A DNA stretch of 64,000 bases from Methyloligella halotolerans (GCF_001708935.1 NZ_MASI01000001.1:310001-374000); one strand, 5' to 3'; counted from the stretch's first letter, positions 20,297 through 30,565 are shown. Program-made: numbers and translations. Notes: generated by a model from the sequence alone, not told the origin.

Positions 20297-22732
20297 CTAG
20301 TGCGCGGTGAGCCCGGTGGAGGGGTCCTCGTTCTTCGGCGGAACCACTTCTTTGTTCTCTCCGCTATCCTCCGACCATTCGATTCGCTGGGGCGGATGCA
20401 CCAAGGCCAGAGGCACGACCTCGTCCATGCGCGACACCGTCTTGATGTCGAGCTTGTTCTTGATCTCGTCGGGGATTTCCGTGAGATCCTTGGCATTCTC
20501 CTCCGGAATGATCACCGTCTTGATGCCGGCCCGAAGCGCTGCGAGCAGCTTCTCTTTCAGGCCGCCGATCGGCAGCACCCGGCCGCGCAACGTGATCTCG
20601 CCGGTCATGGCGACATCGCGGCGGACCTTGATGCCTGTCATCAGGGAGATGATCGTCGTGACCATCGCCACACCGGCGGACGGACCGTCCTTCGGAGTCG
20701 CGCCCTCGGGAACGTGGACGTGGATGTCCCGCCTCTCGAAGAGCGGCGGCTCGATGCCGAACTCGACCGCGCGGGAGCGCACATAGGCACTGGCCGCCTG
20801 GATCGATTCCTTCATGACGTCGCGCAGGTTGCCGGTCACGGTCATCTTGCCCTTGCCCGGCATCATGACGCCTTCGACGGTCAGGATCTCGCCGCCGACT
20901 TCCGTCCAGGCAAGTCCGGTGACCACGCCGACCTGATCCTCAAGCTCCGCCTCGCCGTAACGATATTTCGGCACGCCGAGATAGTCCTCGAGGTTCTCCT
21001 TGGTGATCTCGATCGAGGTCTTGTCGCTGGTCAGGAGCTCCTTGACGGATTTCCGAGCCAGCTTCGCAAGCTCGCGCTCGAGATTACGCACGCCCGCTTC
21101 GCGGGTGTAGCGGCGGATCATCTCCTTCAGACCGGCGTCGTCGAGGCTCATCTCGCCCTCTTCCAGACCGTGGGCCTTGATCTGGGCGGGAAGCAGATGG
21201 CGTCTTGCGATCTGCGTCTTCTCTTCCTCGGTGTAGCCGGCGAGCCTGATGATCTCCATCCGGTCCAGGAGGGCCGGCGGGATGTTCAGGGTGTTTGCCG
21301 TGGTCACGAACATCACGTTGGACAGGTCGTAATCGACCTCCAGGTAATGGTCGTTGAAGGTGTTGTTCTGCTCAGGATCGAGCACCTCGAGCAAAGCCGA
21401 GGCCGGATCGCCGCGGAAATCCGCGCCCATCTTGTCGATTTCGTCCAGAAGGAAGAGCGGATTGGTCTTCTTCGCCTTCCGCATGGACTGAATCACCTTG
21501 CCGGGCATGGAGCCGATATAGGTCCGCCGGTGACCGCGGATCTCCGCCTCGTCACGGACGCCACCCAGGCTCATGCGCACGAACTCGCGACCCGTCGCTT
21601 TCGCAATGGAGCGGCCGAGCGAGGTCTTGCCCACGCCGGGCGGTCCGACCAGGCAGAGGATCGGCCCCTTCATGGCGTTGGTGCGGTTCTGGACGGCGAG
21701 GTACTCGACAATCCGGTCTTTCACCTTGGCCAGCCCGTAGTGATCCTCGTCGAGCACGTTCTGGGCATCGTCGAGATCGCGCTTGATCTTGCCCTTCACG
21801 CCCCACGGGATCGACAGCAGCCAGTCGAGATAGTTCCGGACCACGGTGGCCTCGGCCGACATGGGGCTCATCTGGCGAAGCTTCTTCAGCTCGGCCATGG
21901 CCTTCTCGCGAGCTTCCTTGGAAAGCTTGGTCTTCTCGATCTTCTCTTCGAGCTCGGCCAGGTCGTCGCGGCCTTCATCGCCGTCCCCGAGCTCCTTCTG
22001 GATCGCCTTCATCTGCTCGTTCAGGTAGTACTCGCGCTGTGTCTTCTCCATCTGACGCTTGACGCGGCTCCTGATCTTCTTCTCCACCTGGAGGACGGAG
22101 ATCTCGCTCTCCATGAGGGTGAAGACGCGCTCCAGCCGCTCGGAGACCGACGTGATCTCGAGGACCTGCTGCTTCTCGGAAATCTTGATGGCCAGATGGG
22201 ACGCGATGGTGTCGGCCAGCTTCGAGTAATCCTCGATCTGGTTCAGCGTCGCCAGAACCTCGGGCGAGATCTTCTTGTTGAGCTTCACATAGCTCTCGAA
22301 CTGGCTGATCACGGACCGCGCCAGCGCTTCGATCTCGTCCTCAGTGCCCATCTCCTCGTCGACGAGGCCGATCTTGGCTTCGAAATACTCTTCCTTGTCG
22401 GTGAAGGAGTCGATCTCCGCCCGCTTCGTACCCTCGACGAGCACCTTAACGGTGCCGTCGGGCAGCTTCAGAAGCTGCAGGACGGACGCCAGGGTGCCGA
22501 CACGGTAAATGCCGTCGGCGCTCGGCTCGTCATCGTTGGCGTTCTTCTGGGCGGCCAGCAGAATCTGCTTGTCGGCGCGCATGACCTCTTCGAGAGCCGC
22601 GATGGACTTCTCGCGCCCGACGAAGAGCGGCACGATCATGTATGGAAAGACGACGATGTCCCGGAGCGGCAGAACGGGAAAGATCTCCTGCCCGCCAGTC
22701 TCGAAGTCTGGAGTGTCTTTTTGATCGGTCAT
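20297..22732 (-). CDS. lon: ATP-dependent endopeptidase La
   Basis: This 811-residue Lon protease degrades damaged and regulatory proteins in the cytoplasm. In order it has the N-terminal substrate-binding LAN domain (about residues 15-210), a coiled-coil region, the AAA+ module with Walker A GPPGVGKT and Walker [12 protein letters not shown], and the C-terminal protease domain with the catalytic Ser of DGPSAGVAM and the Lys of [10 protein letters not shown]. The length is normal. It lies between clpX and hup, and a sigma-32-type promoter is visible about 165 bases upstream. Confidence 0.97.
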   Translation of the reverse strand: MTDQKDTPDFETGGQEIFPVLPLRDIVVFPYMIVPLFVGREKSIAALEEVMRADKQILLAAQKNANDDEPSADGIYRVGTLASVLQLLKLPDGTVKVLVEGTKRAEIDSFTDKEEYFEAKIGLVDEEMGTEDEIEALARSVISQFESYVKLNKKISPEVLATLNQIEDYSKLADTIASHLAIKISEKQQVLEITSVSERLERVFTLMESEISVLQVEKKIRSRVKRQMEKTQREYYLNEQMKAIQKELGDGDEGRDDLAELEEKIEKTKLSKEAREKAMAELKKLRQMSPMSAEATVVRNYLDWLLSIPWGVKGKIKRDLDDAQNVLDEDHYGLAKVKDRIVEYLAVQNRTNAMKGPILCLVGPPGVGKTSLGRSIAKATGREFVRMSLGGVRDEAEIRGHRRTYIGSMPGKVIQSMRKAKKTNPLFLLDEIDKMGADFRGDPASALLEVLDPEQNNTFNDHYLEVDYDLSNVMFVTTANTLNIPPALLDRMEIIRLAGYTEEEKTQIARRHLLPAQIKAHGLEEGEMSLDDAGLKEMIRRYTREAGVRNLERELAKLARKSVKELLTSDKTSIEITKENLEDYLGVPKYRYGEAELEDQVGVVTGLAWTEVGGEILTVEGVMMPGKGKMTVTGNLRDVMKESIQAASAYVRSRAVEFGIEPPLFERRDIHVHVPEGATPKDGPSAGVAMVTTIISLMTGIKVRRDVAMTGEITLRGRVLPIGGLKEKLLAALRAGIKTVIIPEENAKDLTEIPDEIKNKLDIKTVSRMDEVVPLALVHPPQRIEWSEDSGENKEVVPPKNEDPSTGLTAH

Positions 22733-22897
22733 AATAATCCTGTCGGCAGTCCATTTGCGATGGTGGCCAGCGGTGCCTTGTTGGCTTGATCACTCGCCCT
22801 TCTTGATCCTCCCCCAGGATCTGTTCCCACGAACGCTGACCCGGCTGGGGCCAGGTCCGGATCGGCAGATACGCGCCGGATCATCCGCGGTTGACGT

Positions 22898-22926
22898 AAA
22901 TGGCGACCACGCGGCACGAATTCAAG
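22898..22926 (-). promoter_or_regulatory. sigma-32 (RpoH) type promoter of lon
   Basis: Reading the minus strand, CTTGAAT (22926-22920) is followed after exactly 14 bases by CGCCATTT (22905-22898). The heat-shock consensus is CTTGAAA, 13-15 bases, CCCCATNT, so six of seven and seven of eight positions agree. Transcription would start near 22890, about 160 bases before the lon ATG. The rest of the 326-base gap between clpX and lon shows no gene; an AT-rich CTAAATATATGAG segment (minus strand, about 22970) might hold a second promoter. Confidence 0.7.
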
Positions 22927-23058
22927 GAGAACGAAGGCTACGCGAGACCGGGGTTTCTTCCCCGATCTCATATATTTAGCCAGCGAACGGCAGACGAGAA
23001 CAGATGCCGGGCCGCAGTTTCGCCATGATGGCGGGGATTCGGCACCAACCACAAGCCT

Positions 23059-24324
23059 TTAGGCGCTGGTGCCGAGTTCCTCATGGCGCTCGGAGTAGAT
23101 GCGCAAGGGCCGCGCCTTGCCTTCGACCACCTCGGGGCTGATCACGACTTCCTCGACGCCCTGCATGCTCGGCAGCTCGAACATGGTGTCGAGCAGGATG
23201 CCTTCCATGATGGAGCGCAGGCCACGGGCGCCGGTCTTCCGCTCGATCGCCTTACGGGCGATGGTGCGGAGCGCCTCCTCGGCGAAGGAGAGCTGGATGT
23301 CTTCCATCTCGAAGAGCCGCTGATACTGGCGGACCAGAGCGTTCTTCGGCTCCGTGAGGATCTGGATCAGCGCGTCCTCGTCGAGATCGTCGAGGGTCGC
23401 GATGACAGGCACACGGCCGATGAACTCGGGGATCAGACCGAACTTCAGCAGATCCTCCGGCTCGACCTCCTTCAGGATGTCGCCCGTGCGGCGCTCGTCG
23501 ACATTGCCGACCTTGGCGCCGAAGCCGATGGACGTCGAACGGCCGCGGCCGGAGATGATCTTCTCCAGACCGGCGAACGCGCCGCCGCAGATGAACAGGA
23601 TGTTGGTCGTGTCCACCTGCAGGAATTCCTGCTGCGGGTGCTTGCGGCCGCCTTGGGGCGGAACGGCAGCGACCGTGCCTTCCATGATCTTCAGAAGCGC
23701 CTGCTGCACGCCCTCGCCCGACACGTCGCGGGTGATGGACGGGTTGTCGGCCTTGCGGCTGATCTTATCGACCTCGTCGATATAGACGATGCCGCGCTGG
23801 GCCCGCTCGACATTGTAGTCGGCTGCCTGCAGCAGCTTCAGGATGATGTTCTCGACATCCTCACCGACATAGCCGGCCTCGGTCAGAGTCGTGGCGTCGG
23901 CCATGGTGAAGGGCACGTCGAGGATGCGGGCCAGCGTCTGGGCAAGCAGCGTCTTGCCGCAACCCGTCGGGCCGACCAGCAGGATGTTCGACTTTGCGAG
24001 CTCGACGTCCCCGTTCTTGCCGGAGTGATTGAGCCGCTTGTAGTGGTTGTGGACGGCGACGGAGAGAACGCGCTTCGCGTAGTCCTGGCCGATGACGTAA
24101 TCGTCGAGGACCTGGCAGATCTCCATCGGCGTGGGTACGCCGTCACGCGACTTAACGAGTGAGCTCTTGTTCTCTTCGCGAATGATGTCCATGCAGAGCT
24201 CGACGCACTCGTCGCAGATGAACACGGTCGGGCCAGCGATCAGCTTGCGAACTTCGTGCTGGCTCTTGCCGCAGAAGGAACAGTAGAGAGTGTTTTTGGA
24301 GTCGGTTCCGCTCACCTTGCTCAT
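23059..24324 (-). CDS. clpX: ATP-dependent Clp protease ATP-binding subunit ClpX
   Basis: This 421-residue AAA+ unfoldase delivers substrates to ClpP. The N-terminal zinc-binding domain ([14 protein letters not shown] and [10 protein letters not shown]) is followed by Walker A (GPTGCGKT), Walker B ([10 protein letters not shown]) and the pore region [10 protein letters not shown]. An IGF-type loop for docking to ClpP is recognisable in the C-terminal half ([11 protein letters not shown]). Length and sequence are fully typical. It is downstream of clpP with a 316-base gap, so it may have its own promoter. Confidence 0.97.
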   Translation of the reverse strand: MSKVSGTDSKNTLYCSFCGKSQHEVRKLIAGPTVFICDECVELCMDIIREENKSSLVKSRDGVPTPMEICQVLDDYVIGQDYAKRVLSVAVHNHYKRLNHSGKNGDVELAKSNILLVGPTGCGKTLLAQTLARILDVPFTMADATTLTEAGYVGEDVENIILKLLQAADYNVERAQRGIVYIDEVDKISRKADNPSITRDVSGEGVQQALLKIMEGTVAAVPPQGGRKHPQQEFLQVDTTNILFICGGAFAGLEKIISGRGRSTSIGFGAKVGNVDERRTGDILKEVEPEDLLKFGLIPEFIGRVPVIATLDDLDEDALIQILTEPKNALVRQYQRLFEMEDIQLSFAEEALRTIARKAIERKTGARGLRSIMEGILLDTMFELPSMQGVEEVVISPEVVEGKARPLRIYSERHEELGTSA

Positions 24325-24640
24325 TCGCCTATCCAGTTCTTAGCTGCTGCTATTGCAGACGGAAACGGTCAGCCTGCGATGATTCGGCCTGTTATCCTTG
24401 CATGAAAGTTCCCGTTTCGGGGAAGGATATCAATCTGGCGACCCCCACCATACCGCAATCTGACCATGGTAGGTTTCAGGGATCAAGGATTGATTAATCG
24501 GGTGCTTCCGACTGTCGCCGGGCGCCCGGGGCTTGCTCAAGCCCCTCTTTCAAAAGGAAATTTCAGCCGCTCGTCTAGGCCGGCGGAGGGTGTCGAAGCG
24601 GTCCCGGTCCGGTCTACGGGCGGGCGGCGTTCGTGGCGTC
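24325..24640. other. clpP-clpX intergenic region
   Basis: This 316-base gap contains no convincing gene. The only structure I see is an inverted repeat at 24528-24545 (GGGGCTTG/CAAGCCCC), about 100 bases after the clpP stop, without a T-run on the minus strand; it could be a processing or stabilising hairpin. The clpX promoter should lie in 24325-24480, but I could not pick a clear motif. Confidence 0.5.
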
Positions 24641-25282
24641 CTACTCGCTGGAGCCGGTCGCCTTCTCCAGAACCTCGCGTTTCTGAATCACCTCGTCGAT
24701 GAGACCGAAGGCCTTCGCATCCTCTGCCGTCATGAAGTAGTCACGATCCAGGGTCCGTTCAACGGTGTCGTAGTCCTGGCCCGTGTGCTTGACGTAGATC
24801 TCGTTCAGGCGCCGCTTCATCTTTACGATGTCCTCGGCGTGACGCTCGATATCCGAAGCGGTGCCCTGGAAGCCGCCGGACGGCTGATGCACCATGACGC
24901 GCGCATTCGGAAGCGCGTAACGCATGCCCTTCTCGCCGGCCGCCAGCAGGAGCGAACCCATGGAAGCGGCCTGGCCCGTGCACAGGGTCGCGACCGGCGG
25001 ACGGATGAACTGCATCGTGTCGTAGATCGCCATGCCCGAGGTCACCACGCCGCCGGGCGAGTTGATGTACATGGAGATCTCTTTCTTCGGGTTCTCCGCC
25101 TCGAGGAAAAGAAGCTGAGCGATGATCAGGGACGCAATGTTGTCCTCGATCGGCCCGGTCACGAAAATGATCCGCTCCTTCAGCAGGCGCGAGTAGATGT
25201 CGTAGGCGCGCTCGCCACGATTGGTCTGCTCGACCACCATGGGAACGAGGGTGCTCATCTGGATTTCCATCGGGTCTGACAT
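24641..25282 (-). CDS. clpP: ATP-dependent Clp protease proteolytic subunit ClpP
   Basis: This 213-residue serine protease forms the tetradecameric chamber used with ClpX and ClpA. The catalytic Ser is in [14 protein letters not shown], the His in [12 protein letters not shown], and the Asp near [13 protein letters not shown]. The N-terminal [19 protein letters not shown] block is the family consensus. It sits between tig and clpX in the usual tig-clpP-clpX-lon order. Confidence 0.97.
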   Translation of the reverse strand: MSDPMEIQMSTLVPMVVEQTNRGERAYDIYSRLLKERIIFVTGPIEDNIASLIIAQLLFLEAENPKKEISMYINSPGGVVTSGMAIYDTMQFIRPPVATLCTGQAASMGSLLLAAGEKGMRYALPNARVMVHQPSGGFQGTASDIERHAEDIVKMKRRLNEIYVKHTGQDYDTVERTLDRDYFMTAEDAKAFGLIDEVIQKREVLEKATGSSE

Positions 25283-25467
25283 CGTTCGTCCTGGCTTCGC
25301 TGAATGATCGGATTGGTCCGGCGGAACGCCGGCTTCGGATTGCCGGTCCCCGAGACGCTCCCCGAAAACGGGAATCGCCGCGCGGCCCTATGACGTGTTC
25401 GGCTACACCATATGGGAAGGAGCCGGCAAGGGTAACAGGGGGGCGGCCCTTTCCTTAATCGCGGCAG

Positions 25468-26877
25468 CTAGTGGTCGTGACCGTGGTCATGATCATGGTC
25501 GTGGTCATGATCGTGATCATGGCTATGCGGTGCCATGCCGCCGTCCATGCCTTCGTAGAGCTCGTCAGCGGAGACCTTCTTGTCCTTCACCTTGGCGAGC
25601 TCGGCGATGTAGTCGATCACCTTGTCCTCGTAGAGGGGCGCGCGGATCTCGTTCAGGGCCTGGGGATTGTTGCGGTAGTACTCGTAGACCTCCCGCTCCT
25701 GGCCCGGGAACTGACGGATGCGTTCCAGCAGCGCCTGGTTCACCTCGTCGTCGGTGACCTGGACTTCGTTCTTGCTGCCGACCTCGGACAGAAGCAGGCC
25801 CAGCCGGACACGCCGTTCGGCGAGGGAGCGATACTCCTCCTTCGCCTTCTCCTCGGTGGTGCCTTCGGCTTCGAAGCTCTTTCCATGGTGCTCGATGTCG
25901 TGGGTCACCTGATCCCAGATGGCCTTGAACTCGTTCTCCACCAGCTCCTCGGGGAGCTGGAAGTCATGGGCTTCGTTCAGTTTGTCGAGCATCTGACGCT
26001 TGAGCTTCATGCGTGAAGCGCTCTTGCGATCCTCTTCCAGGCGGACCTTCATCATCTCCTGGAGCTTCTCCAGAGACTCAAGGCCGAGGCCCTTAGCGAA
26101 CTCGTCGTCGAGCTTGGGGTCCTCGGGACCGGCGACCTCTTTCACCGTAACCTCGAAGACGACCGGCTGGCCGGCGAGGCTCTTCTCCGGATAATCCTCC
26201 GGGAAGGTCACCTCGATATTCTTCTCGTCGCCGGCCTTGGCGCCGATCAGGCCTTCCTCGAAGCCGGGGATGAAGCGGTTCGAGCCGAGCACGAGGGGCG
26301 CGCCTTCGGCCTTGCCCCCTTCGAACGGTTCGCCGTCCTTCTTGCCGACGAAGTCGATGGTCACCTGGTCGCCCTCTTTGGCGGCGCCCTCCTTGGCGAC
26401 GTAGTTGACGTTCTGCTTGCGCAGGCGGTCCAGCGCGTCGTCGACATCGGCCTTGCTGACCTCGGCCACGGGACGCTCCAGCTCGAGCTTCTTGAAATCC
26501 ATGGGCTCGAAATCGGGGATCACCTCGAAGGACATGGTGTAGGCAAGATCGGAATCGCCTTCGAAGATCTTGTTGATCTCGGTCTCGTCCTCGGGCAGCG
26601 CGATCTTCGGCTGGTAGGCCGGCTGCTCCTCGCGATCGGCGATTGCTTTCTGGCTCGCCTCGGTCACGGCCTGCTGGACGATCTCGGCCATCACCGAACG
26701 ACCGTAGACCTTGCGGAGATGCGATTTCGGAACGTGACCCGGACGGAACCCCTTGAGCTGGACCTTGTCCTTCAGTTCCTCCAGACGCTTCTCGAGCTTC
26801 TGTTCGAGCTCGTCGGCGCCGATCACGACCTTCAGTTCGCGACGCAGGCCTTCGTTCGTGGTTTCGGTGACATTCAT
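25468..26877 (-). CDS. tig: trigger factor with a His/Asp-rich C-terminal tail
   Basis: This ribosome-associated chaperone and peptidyl-prolyl isomerase has about 469 residues from the ATG at 26877 (MNVTETTNEGLRREL). The ribosome-binding loop is GFRPGHVPKSHLRK, the FKBP domain lies around KEGDQVTIDFVGKKDGEPFEGG, and a C-terminal helical chaperone domain follows. After the normal end (about EGMDGGMAP) the protein gains HSH and then about nine alternating Asp-His pairs, ending GHDH. The tail is encoded by near-perfect GATCAT/GACCAC repeats at 25471-25530. It resembles a metal-binding tail such as that of SlyD, but its role is unknown. Confidence 0.95.
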   Translation of the reverse strand: MNVTETTNEGLRRELKVVIGADELEQKLEKRLEELKDKVQLKGFRPGHVPKSHLRKVYGRSVMAEIVQQAVTEASQKAIADREEQPAYQPKIALPEDETEINKIFEGDSDLAYTMSFEVIPDFEPMDFKKLELERPVAEVSKADVDDALDRLRKQNVNYVAKEGAAKEGDQVTIDFVGKKDGEPFEGGKAEGAPLVLGSNRFIPGFEEGLIGAKAGDEKNIEVTFPEDYPEKSLAGQPVVFEVTVKEVAGPEDPKLDDEFAKGLGLESLEKLQEMMKVRLEEDRKSASRMKLKRQMLDKLNEAHDFQLPEELVENEFKAIWDQVTHDIEHHGKSFEAEGTTEEKAKEEYRSLAERRVRLGLLLSEVGSKNEVQVTDDEVNQALLERIRQFPGQEREVYEYYRNNPQALNEIRAPLYEDKVIDYIAELAKVKDKKVSADELYEGMDGGMAPHSHDHDHDHDHDHDHGHDH

Positions 26878-26964
26878 GCTGGCTGACCTATTGCTGACAT
26901 CCACAGCCGTCCGGACGGACGGCCGCGGAAAAGCGGAAATTCGTGAAGCCTCGTGATTTGCGGT

Positions 26965-27049
<85 letters not shown>

Positions 27050-27362
27050 AAAGTAGGATCGGCTCGTTTCTGACGCGCGCTATATCACAGCGTTCGAGCC
27101 GACGGCTAGCCCGAAGCGAACGCGACCTTTATCGAATGACAAGACGGCTCGCCGGCCGTTTCGGTTCCCGGGCGGCTGGCATTCGGGGGGATGCCATCCA
27201 ATATTCCCTGCATCGTTCCATGGTTCGTTCCATGGCTCGTACCTTGCCTCGTCGTGCAAGGAAGCGCGGCAATTGAGTGTTGGCATTCGTCCTCCCCGGC
27301 TTGCCGCGAGCGGTCGGCCTAAAGTACGTTGCCGCTTCACTCACCAAGCGGGAAGCGTTCTC
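27050..27362. other. intergenic region between tRNA-Leu and cysK
   Basis: This 313-base divergent region has no convincing gene. It contains a 12-base tandem duplication, CGTTCCATGGTT at 27214-27225 and CGTTCCATGGCT at 27226-27237, each with an internal CCATGG palindrome. This could be a paired operator. Promoters for tRNA-Leu (minus) and cysK (plus) must lie here. Confidence 0.45.
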
Positions 27363-28396
27363 TTGAATTACAAGGACGGGATCATCGAGGCGATCGGCAA
27401 CACGCCGCTGATCAAGCTGAAACGCGCGTCGGAGGAGACGGGTTGCACGATTCTCGCAAGGCCGAGTTCATGAATCCGGGGCAGTCGGTGAAGGACCGGG
27501 CCGCGCTCTTCATCATTCGCGATGCCCTGAACAAGGGAACGCTGAAACCCGGCGGCACGGTGGTCGAAGGGACCGCCGGCAACACCGGAATCGGCCTTTC
27601 GCTCGTGGGCAATGCGCTCGGCTTGAAGACGGTGATCGTGATCCCTGAGACCCAGTCCGACGAGAAGAAGGACATGCTCCGGCTGTCCGGAGCCACCCTC
27701 ATCGAAGTGCCGGCGGTGCCGTACAAGAACGACAACAACTACGTGAAATATTCCGGCCGGCTGGCGGAGGCGCTGGCCAAGACAGAGCCGAACGGTGCGA
27801 TCTGGGCCAATCAGTTCGACAATACCGCCAACCGCCAGGGCCATATCGAAACGACGGCCGTCGAGATCTGGGATCAGACCGACGGCAAGGTTGACGGGTT
27901 CATCTGCGCCGTTGGCACGGGCGGGACGCTCGCCGGCGTTTCCATGGGACTGAAAGAGAAGAATCCGAACGTCACCATCGGCCTCGCCGACCCCATGGGT
28001 GCTGCGCTCTATAATTTTTACGAGCACGGAGAGCTGAAGTCGGAGGGCTCGTCGATCACCGAAGGAATCGGCCAGGGGCGGATCACCGCGAACTTGGAAG
28101 GCGCCGAGATCGACACCGCCTTTCAGGTCCCGGACGCAGAGGCCCTGCCCGTCGTCTTCGGCTTGCTGAAGGAGGAAGGGCTCTGCCTCGGCGGGTCCAG
28201 CGGCATCAACGTGGCCGGTGCGATCCGCCTAGCCCGGGAGATGGGTCCAGGCCACACGATTGTCACGGTGCTTTGCGACTACGGCACCCGCTACCAAAGT
28301 CGGCTGTTCAATCCTACTTTCCTGAGGGAGAAAGGCCTGCCCGTGCCGGAGTGGCTCGACGGCGCGCCGGCCGCGGTTCCGGACGTCTTTGTTTGA
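27363..28396 (+). CDS. cysK: cysteine synthase A, frame broken by one missing base
   Basis: This PLP enzyme forms L-cysteine from O-acetylserine and sulfide. The probable start is TTG at 27363 (LNYKDGIIEAIGNTPLIKL). The frame breaks near 27456: CTCGCAAGGCC is found where CTCGGCAAGGCC is expected. Restoring one G yields GKAEFMNPGQSVKDRAAL, whose Lys binds PLP, in a protein of about 344 residues. The phosphate-binding loop (GTAGNTGIGLS) and PLP pocket (GGSSGINVAGA) are intact. It abuts the sulfurtransferase gene, and a mercaptopyruvate sulfurtransferase and a cystathionine lyase follow. A consensus error is likelier than gene loss. Confidence 0.88.
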
Positions 28397-28409
28397 TGGA
28401 ATTTTGCAG

Positions 28410-29264
28410 GTGAATACTTTGAGCAAATCTTGGCTGATCGAAACGGAAGAGCTCCAGAACGAGCTCAACGCGCCGGACCTCGTGGTGGTGGACGGCTCCT
28501 GGCACCTGCCTTCGGAGCAACGTAACGCCTACGCGGAATATCTCGATGATCATATTCCGGGCGCGGTGTTCTTCGACATCGACGAGATTGCCGATACGTC
28601 CAGCCCCCTGCCCCACATGCTGCCCTCGCCGGAGAAGTTCTCCTCGCGGATGCGCGCGCTGGGGATCGGCGACGGCGCCCGGGTCGTGGTCTACGATTCG
28701 GGATCGCTGTTCGGGGCCGCGCGGGTCTGGTGGACGTTCCGGGTCATGGGCGTGCAGGACGTCTATGTGCTGAACGGTGGCCTGCCGAAATGGAAAGCCG
28801 AAGACCGGGCGACGGAAGACGGTCCGCCGCCGCTGCGGACCGCACGCCATTTCACGGCGCGGCGCCATATGGAGCTCGTGAGCGAGGCTTCCGACATTCT
28901 CGCTCACCTCAAGGACAATTCGGTGCAGATCGTCGATGCGCGGTCTCCGGCGCGTTTTGCCGGAACGGAGCCCGAGCCGCGGGAAGGCCTGCGGTCCGGT
29001 CACATTCCCGGTTCGCACAACGTGCCCTTCCGTACGCTGATGAATGAGGACGGCACGCTGAAGTCGCGCGACGAGCTGGAGACCGCTTTCCGGTCCGCCG
29101 GCGTCGACGCGCACAAGCCCGTGGTTGCGAGCTGCGGCTCGGGCGTGAGTGCCGCGGTTCTCGCCCTCGCGCTGGCCGTGATCGGCAACCGGCGCGCAGC
29201 CGTCTATGACGGCTCCTGGACGGAATGGGGCGCCAATCCGGATCTTCCCATCGAAACGAGCTAA
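28410..29264 (+). CDS. sseA: 3-mercaptopyruvate sulfurtransferase
   Basis: This tandem-rhodanese protein (about 284 residues) moves sulfane sulfur from 3-mercaptopyruvate to thiols or cyanide. The inactive N-terminal rhodanese domain (about 10-140) contains WWTFRVMGVQDVYVLNGG. The active C-terminal domain has the catalytic loop CGSGVSA, which fits mercaptopyruvate sulfurtransferase (CGSGVT-type) rather than thiosulfate sulfurtransferase. I chose GTG at 28410; a TTG at 28389 would overlap cysK by eight bases. It lies between cysK and metC, so cysteine catabolism and sulfane transfer are probably co-expressed. Confidence 0.87.
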   Translation: MNTLSKSWLIETEELQNELNAPDLVVVDGSWHLPSEQRNAYAEYLDDHIPGAVFFDIDEIADTSSPLPHMLPSPEKFSSRMRALGIGDGARVVVYDSGSLFGAARVWWTFRVMGVQDVYVLNGGLPKWKAEDRATEDGPPPLRTARHFTARRHMELVSEASDILAHLKDNSVQIVDARSPARFAGTEPEPREGLRSGHIPGSHNVPFRTLMNEDGTLKSRDELETAFRSAGVDAHKPVVASCGSGVSAAVLALALAVIGNRRAAVYDGSWTEWGANPDLPIETS

Positions 29265-29279
29265 AGCGAGACGAGCCAG

Positions 29280-30461
29280 ATGAGCAAGCGCTCGGCCGCC
29301 GGAAAGAAACCCCAGACCAAGCTCGGGCATCTGGGGCGCGATCCCGCGCTCTATCGGGGCTTTGTCAATCCGCCCGCCTATCGCGGGTCGACGGTGATTT
29401 TCCCGACCCTCGGCTCCCTGATCGCCGACGATCAGGAGTTCTCCTACGGGCGCCTCTCCACGCCCACGGTGAAGGAGCTGGAGGAGTCCCTGGCCGAGCT
29501 GGAAGGCGGCGATGCCTGCTGGCTGAGCTCGTCGGGGCTGTCCGCCATCACCGCGGTGCTGCTCGCCTTCGTCGAGGCGGGCGACCATCTTCTGGTGACC
29601 GACAGCATCTACAAGCCGACGCGGCGCTACTGCAACGAGGTGCTGAAGCGCCTCGGGGTCGAGACGACCTATTTCGATCCCATGATCGGCGGCGGCATCG
29701 CCGAGCTGATCCGGCCGAACACCAAACTCGTCTTCACCGAATCGCCCGGTTCGCAGACCTTCGAGGTGCAGGACCTTCCGGCGATCGCGGAGGCGGCCCA
29801 TAAGGCCGGCGCGCTGGTCGCCATCGACAACACCTGGGCGACCCCGCTCTTCTTCAGGCCGTTCGAGCACGGCGCCGATATCTCGGTCCATGCGGCGACG
29901 AAATATATCGTGGGCCACGCGGACGCCATGCTGGGTGCAGTGATCGCCAAGGGCGACCGTGCCGTCGAGGCCCTGTCGGCTATCCACGATGCAGGCGGCA
30001 TGTGTCCAGGGCCGGAAGACGTCTATCTCGGCCTGCGGGGCATGCGCACCATGGGGGTGCGGCTGGAGCGCCACCAGGCCAGCGCCCTCGCCCTCGCCGA
30101 ATGGTTCGCCGCGCGGCCGGAAGTCGACCGGGTGCTGCATCCGGCCCTTCCCGACTGTCCCGGCCACGAGCTTTGGAAGCGCGATTTCCTCGGCTCCTCG
30201 GGCCTGTTCTCGGTCGTGCTCAAGCCCATGTCCCGCGAGGCCTTGGCCGCCATGGTCGACGATATGGAGCTGTTCGGCATGGGCTATAGCTGGGGCGGTT
30301 ATGAGAGCTTGATCCTGCCCTTCGATCCGCGCGCGTACCGTTCGGCGACAACCTGGGACGCCAAGGGGCCCTCCTTGCGCATTCATGCGGGGCTCGAGGA
30401 TCTGGACGACCTCAAGGCCGATCTCGAAGCCGGCTTCGACCGCGCCGCAGCCAAGAGCTGA
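29280..30461 (+). CDS. metC: cystathionine beta-lyase
   Basis: This 393-residue PLP enzyme of the Cys/Met metabolism family cleaves cystathionine to homocysteine, pyruvate and ammonia. The PLP lysine lies in SVHAATKYIVGHADAMLG, the phosphate contact in GLSAITAVLLAF, and the cofactor Asp in AIDNTWATPLFF. The C-terminal block (FGMGYSWGGYESLI) is the signature that separates MetC from CGL/MetB. It follows the sulfurtransferase by 15 bases and forms a sulfur amino-acid operon with it and cysK. Confidence 0.92.
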   Translation: MSKRSAAGKKPQTKLGHLGRDPALYRGFVNPPAYRGSTVIFPTLGSLIADDQEFSYGRLSTPTVKELEESLAELEGGDACWLSSSGLSAITAVLLAFVEAGDHLLVTDSIYKPTRRYCNEVLKRLGVETTYFDPMIGGGIAELIRPNTKLVFTESPGSQTFEVQDLPAIAEAAHKAGALVAIDNTWATPLFFRPFEHGADISVHAATKYIVGHADAMLGAVIAKGDRAVEALSAIHDAGGMCPGPEDVYLGLRGMRTMGVRLERHQASALALAEWFAARPEVDRVLHPALPDCPGHELWKRDFLGSSGLFSVVLKPMSREALAAMVDDMELFGMGYSWGGYESLILPFDPRAYRSATTWDAKGPSLRIHAGLEDLDDLKADLEAGFDRAAAKS

Positions 30462-30565
30462 ATCCCAGAGCGCTTTCCCGACGCATCGCCGCGTGGTTCT
30501 GGCACGCCCCCTTTCACCTTCTCCGGTCCGTTCCGATATGCGGACTCTGACAAGGAGGTGCATCC

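Noticed and set aside
20300..22789. A very long plus-strand open frame (829 codons) antisense to lon
   Set aside because: High GC content suppresses stop codons opposite a coding frame. The composition is Leu/His/Gly-rich and matches no protein pattern, whereas the minus-strand Lon has every domain.
24528..24545. Rho-independent terminator of clpP
   Set aside because: The inverted repeat GGGGCTTG/CAAGCCCC is real but has no T-run on the minus strand, so it is described only as intergenic structure.
25471..25530. CRISPR-like repeat
   Set aside because: The short GATCAT-type repeats are six to twelve bases, have no spacers and encode the His/Asp tail of trigger factor in frame.
27273..27473. 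A separate short gene upstream of cysK
   Set aside because: Its second half is simply the N-terminus of cysteine synthase before the frameshift.
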